A stretch of DNA of 64,000 nt, taken from Cricetomys ansorgei. Taxonomy: Eukaryota > Chordata > Mammalia > Rodentia > Nesomyidae. The position numbers and the translations under genes were made by a program. Under the pieces are notes generated by a model that did no database searches, had not been told where the DNA came from, and worked only from the letters and a program-made list of their open reading frames with translations. The stretch covers positions 9,955,001-10,019,000 of the forward strand of contig JAMJFZ010003624.1 of assembly GCA_026225945.1 (NCBI GenBank). The letters are read 5' to 3'. Of this stretch, positions 55,824 to 64,000 are shown piece by piece. Every line of letters begins with the position of its first letter. Position 1 is the stretch's first letter.

Positions 55824-56982
55824 AACCCAGTTCTTCATTCAAATAGGTCATCATTATAATTTTTTGGGAAAAAACTTGCATGAAAATCATCATGAGTCGG
55901 TAGAATCAGTGCTAATAATGAGAAATACCGAGGCTAGGATAGCATGCTAATATATTTGGAAACAGGGTGTCTAGAGCCATGTAGAGAAATAAAACTACAG
56001 ACAAGTAGCAATACTAGGATAGAATAAAATAAGAGGAACCTAGTCTTGAATGTTCTAAATGTTGGCTGAATACAACATTGATTTGTGATGTATTTAAGTC
56101 TGAAAACTGTTGAAGGTGCTATTTTTAGAAGGGAACCATCCCATTTCTAAGAAAGCTGTAGGTGGTCAGTGGCTGCTAAGAGGGTAGAATCGGTTTCCTT
56201 CAGGGGTGAGCTCCCCAAAGGTTGTCTGGTCTCAGGCGGTCAGCCCTGGGCAACACATTCACCGAGCACAGGGACTCAGTAGGTCGTGTATACACGTGTG
56301 CTTGTGTGTCTCCGTATACACATACATACCTGTGAGTGTGTGTGTGTATATATGTGTGTGTATGTATTCGTGTATAAAATACATACTTAGTATAAATACA
56401 TATATGTAGATATCTTTACAGAACAGGCCGTGTATTCGGGAAGTGGAACATGGGAGGATTTAGAGGAAGGGGTGGGGCGATGTAGATAATTAGCATATTT
56501 GACGTTCTCGAAAGACTGAAACATTACAAAAATAAAAAGGAAACCATGAAGCCGGGTATGGTGGCTTATGAATGTAATGGCCAGCACTCAGGAGGCAGAG
56601 GCAGTGGGACCACCAAGAGTTCAAAGCCAGCCTGGGCTGTAGAGCAAGACGCTGGGCTATAAGGGGTGCCAATCTTACTGATGGGTTTACTCAGAGTGTC
56701 TTAGGCAGTCAGCACCACGCAGCTACTAGGAAGGGCCTCCTGTCGATCATTGTAGACAGACTGGCAGCTGACTGCATCTAACCCAAGATTTATTTGTTTT
56801 ATTTTGAGGGTGTGAGTGCTGCGGGTTTAAATATTACCTTTGTTGAGATGTTGAATACATCTGGCAGTACTTTTAGTTTGCTTTGTCTTTCTGAGTGACC
56901 AAAGGTTCAGATGAAGCAAATATTATGTAAATATCAAAATTGTGTTTACAACTCATATTTCTTTCTTCACATTTTATTCCAG
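55824..56982. other. End of intron 1
   Basis: It contains a TG/TATA simple repeat at 56330-56410 and an old plus-strand B1 at 56550-56662 (GCCGGGTATGGTGGC). The rest is unassigned, up to the exon 2 acceptor. Confidence 0.5.
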
Positions 56983-57060
56983 GACCCATCTGTTACACAG
57001 GTGACCAGAAATGTACCCCCAGGACTTGATGAGTACAACCCTTTCTCAGATTCTAGGACG
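56983..57060 (+). CDS. Scamp1: Scamp1 coding exon 2 (residues 20-45)
   Basis: This 78-nt exon encodes residues 20-45 of SCAMP1, starting [10 protein letters not shown] and ending NPFSDSRT. It holds the third NPF motif (residues 38-40) of the cytosolic N-terminal tail, before the proline-rich and coiled-coil segments that later exons would encode. The acceptor is a pyrimidine-rich tract ending ATTCCAG directly before GAC, and the donor is ACG|GTAAGA. Both junctions are phase 0, so skipping this exon would keep the frame and remove one NPF motif. No sequence resembling the next exon (a PPPGG-type start) is seen between 57061 and 64000, so intron 2 runs off the window. Confidence 0.96.
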
Positions 57061-58209
57061 GTAAGATTATTTGTCCTTGCACTTCTTTTAGATGTTTAAA
57101 TGGAAATAATCCAGAGGATTACATTTTAATTATGTTTCTTTTCAGCTGTCGGGTGAAGTGAATGTAAAACAAGCCGTATGAATGTGTTATGTAGAATTCA
57201 GGAAGTTACTAGAAGGGCATTAGTGGTAACCAGAAATTACCATGGTGGTTCTAGAGAAATTCCTCAGGATTCCTCATCATTCTGCAAATTAAAGTGCTCC
57301 AGGAAACTCCTGACAGTACTTGCAACACTGGGAAGAAGGAGTGTGTCCTGATGTCCGTGTTGTCTTTGTGGTAATGTGGGACAGTGCTTTCTTATGACGG
57401 GGACTGTGTCTGGAACTTGGCGGTAACATCTGTGTCATCTGAGTCAGTGCTCTGAGCAGGACCTGTCCTCTGCTGCAGCAGTTTCCTTCTGGAAGTCTAC
57501 TTGCTCTAGGAAAGAATATTCTTCCTCTCAAAATTTAGTGTTGCTTAGGGGTCTGAGAAAAACTCCATTGAACGGTGTTTTGTTACTCTGCATGCATCTT
57601 AAGAGGGTTTAAAGGACTGTCCTCTGCCATCCATTACGGGTGTAACCAGTTACAGTTAGGGCTTTTTACTAAAGCGTTTTTGATCATTTTATTTGACCCA
57701 GATTTTAGAAGTATTGAAGTAGCTTTCTCCAGCAAATAATGTTGTCTTCCTGAATTTGTGTCCGTATCTTACTTGTGACTCTGGAAATGTTGGTCACCCC
57801 ATGAATGATACTTGAGTTATATATTTGGATTTTCACTATCCTGTAATGATCCTTAACTGTTGATCCCCTCTTCCTGGTGGATATTTTTCATGATATAGAA
57901 AATTATTCTGAAATATGACGTAGGCTTTGCTTGGGTGTTTCTTCAATATGTATTTTATTGGCTCCTTAGTTCTAGGTCAGCTTTGTGCAAAGTTGTGATT
58001 AAAAAGAAAAAATGTATTTGGTCTTTGTTCCCAGTTCTGGGCGTATCCTAAGACTTGTGGAATTTCTAGAGCTATAGTCTGATTTATGCTAATGAGGTAG
58101 CTGGTGGCTTTGGGTCCCTAGATACTTCAGGATAGGTGATGGTCACCAGAGAATCTGAGCATGACTAGATGACAGAAACATAAGCTTGCCTTCCATGAGG
58201 GTCAGAAGG
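57061..58209. other. Start of intron 2, nothing recognised
   Basis: No repeat or exon was recognised. Confidence 0.45.
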
Positions 58210-58712
58210 TGTCATAGTTAGCTTCAGCTGTAAACTCAACGTAAGTCTAAAGTCACCTGGGAAGACGGAACCTCAGTTGAGTAATTGCCTCTATCAGATT
58301 GACCTGTGGCGGTCTGTGGGGCACTTCCTTAAATGCTGATTGGTGAAGCAGAGCCCGGCCCATTGTGGGTGGTACCACTTCTCGTGGGTTGTCTTTAAAA
58401 GGGCAGCTGAGCCTAGGGTGGTGGTGCATGCCTTCTACCCCAGCACTGAAAGGCAGAAGCAGGCAGACCTCTGTGAATTCAAGGCCAGCCTTAGAGGGAC
58501 CCTGTCTCTAAACAAAATGAAAGAGATGTGAACTTGGCCCATAAGCAGCCTTCCTCCACGGCCACTGCTTGGATGTCTGCTCTGGGCTCCTTCCTCAGCT
58601 TCCTGTGAGGATGCACCAGCAGGAAGTAAATATGTAAGGTGAAATGCACCTTCTCTCCCTGTGCTTTCTGTTCAGTATCTTATCATAGCTACAGAGAAAC
58701 AAACTAGAACAG
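58210..58712 (+). mobile_element. MT/MaLR-like LTR (family A, copy 4) with inserted B1
   Basis: TGTCATAGTTAGC start; GGAACCTCAGTTGAGTAATTG, GCCCGGCCCATTGTGGGTGG, then a B1 at 58413-58525, then CTGTGAGGATGCACCAGCAGG and GAAACAAACTAGAACA. Confidence 0.75.
58413..58525 (+). mobile_element. B1 SINE, shortened, inside the LTR
   Basis: GGTGGTGGTGCATGCCTTC, GAATTCAAGGCCAGCC, then GGGACCCTGTCTC; the middle of B1 is deleted. Confidence 0.85.
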
Positions 58713-58904
58713 CGAGGGACTGCACCGCTCTTGATTTACCCCATTATGCCTACACAGTGGGGCCTCTCATCAGGTTCCGGAAGGATGGTGGGTCTAGGAA
58801 GAGCCTGGGAGTCTGGGCCACTTCTCCATATTCTGCCCGTTCATCTCTTCCATTAGTTGGTCCTGAATAACAACGTTGCTCCTTTATAAACTAGTAATAG
58901 TAAC

Positions 58905-58948
58905 TTTTTTTTTTTTTTCCAGTTCTGTGATTTTTTTTTTTTTTCCAG
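58905..58948 (+). other. Tandem T14-CCAG acceptor-like pair
   Basis: T14CCAG ends at 58922 and a second T14CCAG ends at 58948, with only TTCTGTGA between. Each has the form of a strong 3' splice site on the Scamp1 strand. No convincing exon follows. Confidence 0.6.
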
Positions 58949-58989
58949 AAAATTATGAAATCCAAGGAAGGGGTCATGGAAAATCCTCT

Positions 58990-59255
58990 ATTTGTAACTA
59001 GTTGGTTGAAGCACACCCGACAGCTTGGAGCTCAGGAGTAGCATCTGAAGTGGGGACAGATATGTGTTGAACCCTTAACCTCCTAAATCTGTGTTCTCCC
59101 CACCAATGGCGGGCAGTATCAGAATTGAACTGAATTATAGAGCAGTCAAGGGGTGACCAGACAGCTAAAGAACTGTTAGGTAGACGTAGGGGGGATGCCT
59201 CACATACTCGATCAGCAAAGGATGAAACAAATAAAAAATAAAAAACCTTAACCAC
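58990..59255. mobile_element. Possible ERV-derived fragment
   Basis: CCCTTAACCTCCTAAATCTG, CCCACCAATGGCGGGCAG and GACCAGACAGCTAAAGAACTG resemble a rodent retroelement fragment I recall, family unknown. Confidence 0.35.
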
Positions 59256-59259
59256 CATC

Positions 59260-59278
59260 CCCCCCCCCCCCCCCCCCG
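59260..59278. repeat. (C)n homopolymer
   Basis: A run of about 18 C between CCAT and GTGAAC. Confidence 0.9.
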
Positions 59279-59283
59279 TGAAC

Positions 59284-59380
59284 TTTGGGGGTTGGGTGTC
59301 TACTCAGTGGCAGTATTTGCCTTCCAAGGTGGGAGGCCCTGGGTCCCAGTTTCAGCACCACAAAAAGGAAAGAAAAAAAG
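59284..59380 (+). mobile_element. ID SINE
   Basis: TGGGGGTTGGGTGTCTACTC, AGTGGCAGTATTTGCC, GGCCCTGGGTCCCAGTTTC and an AAAGGAAAGAAAAAA tail. Confidence 0.78.
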
Positions 59381-59714
59381 CTTTGAGTTTTTATCTTATT
59401 TCAAAGCCTTATCAGCCTTTGCTTAAGTGTAGCCTCTGGCCCAGGTGTGCTCACTGGATCTGAAAATGATTGGTTGGATCAGGGGAAAGGCCAGTGGCTG
59501 CATACGACACTGCAGGCTACCTTGCAGTCTGCTAGCAGCTGTTTAAAGAGAGAACGCGAGCAAGCGACTATGGTCCTTCTGATGTGACTTCTGAGGAGGG
59601 AGATGGCCGCAGAGTACAAGCTCTTTCTGTTTGGACAATGTATTAGTAAGTCACGTTTACCTTTCCACAGAAATAGTTTTTAGATTATTCTTTATAGTTT
59701 TTCGTTATATTTTA

Positions 59715-59834
59715 ATGTGTCTGTGTGTCTGTCTGAGCTTGTATGTGGTAGTCACAGGAAAACTTGTAGGAGTCAGATGCTGGGGATCAAGCTCAGGTCT
59801 TCAGGCTTAGCACTGAACCCTCTTGCCAGTCCTA
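59715..59834 (-). mobile_element. Diverged antisense SINE
   Basis: GATGCTGGGGATCAAGCTCAG, GGCTTAGCACTGAACCCTC. Confidence 0.5.
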
Positions 59835-59989
59835 GATTATTCTTACTGGTAGTATTCTTTATCGAGTGTCTGCTTTGTGTTTTGAGCCTCATGTTACCTG
59901 TTTTCCCTTATCAAATTCTCACAGCAACATTCCAATTAGGTATTTTAATTTTCCTTTTTGTTTTTTTCTTAATGTTTTGCTTTTTACCC

Positions 59990-60375
59990 TGTCTTAGCGT
60001 TTCTGTTACTCTGATGAAACACCATGCCCCGAAAGCAAGCTGGGGAGGGAAGGGTTTATTCAGTTACACTTCCTTACCAGTGTTCATCGCTGAAGGGATC
60101 CAGGGGACCTGGAAGAAGCTGATGTAGAGGCTGTGGAGGGGTGCTACTTCCTCCCCATGGCTTGCTCAGCCGGCTTTCTTATAGAACCCAGGACCATCTG
60201 CCCAAGGATGACCCCATCCACATGGTCTGGGCCCTTGTACTTCAATTGCTATTTAAGAAAATGCCTTACAGACTTGCCTGCAGCCAGATCTTATGAAGGC
60301 ATTTTCTTAATTGAGGTTCTCTTCCTCTCAGATGACTTTAGCTTGTGTCAAGCTGATGTAAAGTCATCCAGCACA
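59990..60375 (-). mobile_element. MT/MaLR-like LTR (family A, copy 5)
   Basis: In antisense it starts TGTCTTAGCG and ends CCAGCACA, with GGGAGGGAAGGGTTTATTCAG (poly(A) region), AACCCAGGACC and TTTAGCTTGTGTCAAGC. Confidence 0.78.
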
Positions 60376-60715
60376 CACCATATTCTTTTTAGAGACAGAT
60401 GACTAAGGAGTAGAAGTCCTGGCCTTTGGAAAATCTGTTACCTAAATGGAATTAAAAAAAAAAATCCCACATACATACAAATAGGATATACAGAGGCTAA
60501 ATGAAACCTAAACTTTTAAATTATGGTCCTAGATGTTGAGACTCTACAGTCCCAGAAAGGCCTTTTGAAAGAGTATCTTTACGCAGGATGCCAGGCTATA
60601 ATGAGAATCTGTTTAAATAAAGCTAAGCAATTCTGCCCTTTCTGAGCAGAGGCTCTGCTTCGGAACCAGGGGCATGACTGTTATCAAAGAACTTGGTGCA
60701 GCTTGTGCTGCAGTT

Positions 60716-60926
60716 TTATTTATTTTTAGATTGTTTTACTTTATGTGAATGGGTATTTTGCCAGCGCGCATGTCTGTGTACCATGTGCTCACAGTGCCAT
60801 GAGCATCTTGGATCCCCGGAACCAAAGTGTACTGATAGTTGCGAGCCTGCTCTATGGGTGCTGGAAACCAAACGGAGGTCCTTTCCAAGAGCAACATGTG
60901 CCCTTACCATTGAGCACCTCCAGCCC
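60716..60926 (-). mobile_element. B3-type SINE
   Basis: TTTTATTTATTTTTAGATTG, GGGTGCTGGAAACCAAACGG and ACCATTGAGCACCTCCAGCCC. Confidence 0.82.
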
Positions 60927-61221
60927 TGTAAAATTACAACTTTTAAAATTAATTCTGTAAAAATTTAAATGCACTTGACTAATTGAATCAAATTTTGTAT
61001 TTGACTTTAGTCCAAAAGCTGTTTTAGTTGATTGGTTATGTTCATATTTATTTTAGAAAGGTATTTATGAAATGGAAATTCTAGATTATTGCATAAGAAT
61101 GTGATATGTTATTTGAGGCCAAGCAGGCAGATTCTGCAGCAGGATGGCTGAGTTTATAACCTTGCTAAGATTTAAAAAGTTCACATCTTGTTCTTTTACT
61201 AAAAGTAGGTTTCTCAAGAGT
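60927..61221. other. Intron 2, nothing recognised
   Basis: AT-rich, no repeat or exon seen. Confidence 0.45.
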
Positions 61222-61379
61222 TAGGGAGCTGGTTCAGCCTTTGGGAGCACTGGCTGCTCTTGCAGAAGACTTGGTTTCTGTTCCCAACACCTGCATGATA
61301 GCTAACATCCATCTGTAACTCCAGTTCCCAGGGATCTGATGATTCCTACTGCCTTCCATGGGCAGCACAGGCTCATGGA

Positions 61380-61417
<38 letters not shown>

Positions 61418-61452
61418 CATTCATACACGTAAAAAATAAAAATCTTAAAGAT
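61222..61452 (+). mobile_element. B3 SINE with (CA)n
   Basis: Head GGTTCAGCCTTTGGGAGCAC, body TAACTCCAGTTCCCAGGGATC, and a (CA)n run at 61381-61416 within the 3' part before ACGTAAAAAATAAAAATC. Confidence 0.88.
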
Positions 61453-61456
61453 TTCA

Positions 61457-61595
61457 AGCAGGGCATGGTGGTGCATACCTTTAATATCAGCACTCGGAAG
61501 GCAGAGGCAGGTGGATCTATGTGAATTCAAGGCCAGCCTGTCCATGTAGGGAGTTCAGGCCAGTGATAACACAGTGAGACCCTGTTCTATGGAGC
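61457..61595 (+). mobile_element. B1 SINE
   Basis: GGGCATGGTGGTGCATACC, AGGCAGAGGCAGGTGG and GAGACCCTGTTC. Confidence 0.85.
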
Positions 61596-61599
61596 CCAG

Positions 61600-62570
61600 T
61601 TCCAGTGGATACATCTATAAAACAGCTTCCACACCTGGCTCAGGGCACATTTCAGAAGAGGGGATGGAAGGATTGTAAGAGACAGAAGGTCAGGGAATTT
61701 GCTGTGAGGCTGTGTCTCCTAGGAATGTCAGAAGCTCCGTCCATACAGTCTTGCGAACATGGCTGCTTAAACAAGCAACAATGAAGACAACAGACACGCC
61801 AAAGTGGACAGTGGGAAGCCAGGAGGCCTCAGCCTACTCAGAGAGCAGGCGACTAAGAAGTGCTCAGAGTGAGAGGAAAAGTCTTCTGCAGGGAAGAGCA
61901 CACCCCATAGTTATATAAAACCAAATGGCCAGCCCTGAAAACATACATGCATGTAACATTGTACAGACCGAGCAGGTTGTATTTAAGTATATATGCATAT
62001 GTACATATACACGTATGCATGCAACAGCAATAAATGAAAAAAGAGGCTGCCTTTTACTCAGATGAAACATCATGACCAAGGCAACTTGGGGAGGAAAGGA
62101 TTTATTAGACCTAGGCTTCCCCATCACTGTTCATCTTTGAAGGAAGGCAGGACAGGAACACACAAGGCAGGAACCTGGAGGCAGGAGCTGACGCAGAGGC
62201 CATGGAGGAGTGCTGCTTACTGGCTTGCTCTCATGGCTTGCTCAGCGTGCTTTCTTACAGCACCCAGGACCAGCAGCCCAGGAATGATACCACCCACAAT
62301 GGGCTGGACCCTTCCTCATCAATCAATTAAGAAAAACGACCTACAGACTTGCCTACAGTCTGATCTTACGGAGCCATTTTTTCCTGAGGCTCCCTTCTCT
62401 CTGATGACTTTAGTTTGTGTTAAGTTGTCATAAGCCAGAACTTTGGCCATCAATTTGACAGATCAAGGTGCAGAATATATGGGAGAGTTTGAAGGTAGGA
62501 AAGGGAAGGAGGACATGATGTAATTGTAATGTCAAAAGAAGACTTATTTGTAATTTTTTGTTCAAAAGGA
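61600..62570 (+). mobile_element. Rodent L1 3' UTR (sense), split by an LTR
   Basis: CACACCTGGCTCAGGG, GATTGTAAGAGACAGAAGG, GTGTCTCCTAGGAATGTCAG, GAAGAGCACACCCCATAG, AGCAGGTTGTATTTAAG and AAATGAAAAAAGAGGC run to about 62044. After the LTR, GGCCATCAATTTGACAG, GGAGAGTTTGAAGG and GGAGGACATGATGTAATTG continue the same L1 3' UTR text I know from mouse. Confidence 0.72.
62045..62440 (-). mobile_element. MT/MaLR-like LTR (family A, copy 6) inside L1
   Basis: Antisense family A text: GATGAAACATCATGACCAAGG, GGGGAGGAAAGGATTTATTAG, AGGAGCTGACGCAGAGGCC and TTTAGTTTGTGTTAAGTTG. Ends are approximate because the TG/CA termini have decayed. Confidence 0.75.
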
Positions 62571-64000
62571 AACTTTAAGATAAAGACTAGTGAATGAAAG
62601 GTTGAATACTTTTGTAATTTACATATTGATTCACACAGTTACAAATTCAAGAGTTTTCACAAGATGTCTTATAGTGTAGACAACGTATCTGCTGTCATGG
62701 AAAACTACTGAGCACTTGAATGGGCCTAGTCTGAACTGAGATGTGCTATAAATAGAGTCACCTTGACTTAATGAAATAATATATGTTGCTCGAGTATCGG
62801 GTGCATTTTCTTGTGGAGATTATGTTGTGTGTGGTAGGTAAGTTCCATGGTCTACCTTCTGAACTCTGAATTGCTACAGCAATGATTTGGTCCTTGAGAA
62901 CTGATGTGTGTACCAGGAACGCTCTACTTAGGGAATGGTTTACATTATATTAGCACGATTCTCACTCACTGTAGCCATTGGCGATTGGTGTTTATGGCTT
63001 CTGACAGGGTTTCTTCTGGTGGATATTAAAATATAGACACCGGGGGGTGGGGAGGACGCATGGGGCTGGCATGCAGAGCTCCTGATTTAAACACTTTGGG
63101 GCCTCACTTGCTATCATGTCTCCATCCCTCATGGGGGGCTGGTTCGGCTCCCTTTCCGTTTTGTTCCTTGGACCGTGTGCAGAATCTCTCACAGATCTGC
63201 CTCCCAGCAGAAGGAGGAATCTGAGAAGATTGAAAGTCCTGGTAGTGTTCGGGGACATTGCCAGGCGGCCCTCTCCCAACTATGAGGGTCGTAAATAAAG
63301 AACGAACTGTCTAGTGCCCAGCACACAGACCGCGCAGTAGATAGCAGGCCAGAGACCTGCTTTTTAGCCCAGCTTTGGCTTCTAGTTAGTGGGTGACTTT
63401 AGGCGAGCATCTGGGTTTTATTCCTGTCTTACAAGGATGCAAGAGGAAAACGTTGAGTTAGTGGTTTCTCCTATCAGTCTCTTCAGAAGTGCAGAAGAAA
63501 GCTTTTAGCTGCAGGGTTGACTGGCTGCATAGAGAAGCTCTACTTTGCCTTTCTTCACTGTAACGCCTATTTGTCTCTTGCTGTGCATTTCCCTTTCTCT
63601 CTGTATCTCCCTAGTTTGGTATTCAGGAGCTCATTACCTTCCCTTCTGGATGCGTCTTTGTTTCCTGTCTCAGGTGATGACGCTGGTGCTTCTATTCTCC
63701 TGGTGTCCTAGTGGCTAGAAGTACAAATGCTCTTGGGTTCAAAAAAAAGTTTCTCTTTATCTAGTCGGTGGCCACATCCTGTCTCCTACTCCCTGAGGAG
63801 CTTTACCTGTCCTTTCAACTGAACCCACACTGTCCTAGTTCAGTTGCAAAACGACACAGCGGCCTTCTAGTGATGCAGGGCTCCAGTCTGTCTTCATGCT
63901 ACATTCCCACTGTTGCTGGAGTCATTTCTGAGAAGTCAGATCAGCTCATCTACTCTCCTTAGAAGTGCTTATATATTCTATACTCGGTAGGCTGGTGGGT
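62571..64000. other. Intron 2 to window end, nothing recognised
   Basis: No SCAMP1 exon seen. 63116-63298 is a 60-codon frame whose TAA lies within AATAAA; no domain recognised. Confidence 0.45.

Larger units (their letters stand above)
32985..56982 (+). other. Scamp1: Scamp1 intron 1
   Basis: This GT-AG intron of 23,998 bp separates the two NPF-encoding exons. Its first ~330 bp are still CpG island. The rest is filled with SINEs, LTRs and four L1 fragments, all of them antisense to the gene. I found no additional SCAMP1 exon, RNA gene or convincing nested gene in it. Confidence 0.9.
57061..64000 (+). other. Scamp1: Scamp1 intron 2 (5' part; continues past window)
   Basis: The intron opens with the GTAAGA donor of exon 2 and runs to the window edge. 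It holds three related MT/MaLR-like LTRs, a sense-oriented L1 3' end, several SINEs and a (C)n run. No exon was recognised. Confidence 0.85.

Noticed and set aside
55653..55859. Short frame with B1-derived peptide as an exon
   Set aside because: The peptide is the antisense B1 translation; no splice-site support.
63116..63298. 60-codon frame ending in AATAAA as a short gene
   Set aside because: No domain, no upstream promoter, inside Scamp1 intron 2; could be a retroelement remnant, but nothing identifies it.

Overview
This is nuclear DNA from a muroid rodent. It is dense in B1, B2/B3, B4/ID and composite rodent SINEs, MT/MaLR-like LTRs, old L1 fragments and long CA/TG microsatellites. The B1 copies share a variant (sense GTTACAAC, antisense GTTGTAAC) that I do not recall from the usual mouse or rat B1 consensus, so the species is probably neither Mus nor Rattus. 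I cannot name it from sequence alone.

The only protein-coding gene I can support is Scamp1 (secretory carrier membrane protein 1) on the + strand. Exon 1 carries the start codon (coding part 32928-32984, 19 codons) inside a strong CpG island (about 32.26-33.31 kb). Exon 2 (56983-57060, 26 codons) ends in a GT donor. Both exons end in phase 0 and have canonical splice sites; intron 1 is 23,998 bp. The window stops inside intron 2, so most of the protein, including all four membrane segments, lies beyond the right edge.

Layout: 1-32.2 kb is intergenic DNA upstream of Scamp1, made of SINEs, LTR fragments, one clear solo ERV1-type LTR (about 19.8-20.38 kb), two B1-rich stretches, simple repeats and several SINE-free blocks. 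32.26-33.31 kb is the promoter CpG island. 33.0-57.0 kb is intron 1, with four L1 fragments all antisense to the gene. 57.06-64 kb is the start of intron 2, with three related LTRs in both orientations and a sense-oriented L1 3' end.

The most unusual sequence is a 13-unit, G-rich minisatellite at 14.64-15.00 kb. Twelve units contain ATACTTACCT, and nine of those read ATACTTACCTG, the 5' end of U1 snRNA. Its minus strand is therefore an array of near-ideal 5' splice sites. Other items of interest are a D-to-N change in the first NPF region of Scamp1, an out-of-frame upstream ORF overlapping the Scamp1 start codon, two small hAT elements with recognisable 8-bp target duplications (one inside a SINE), and a 45-bp minisatellite open on both strands. 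I found no novel multi-gene system; the window is an ordinary mammalian locus with unusual repeats.
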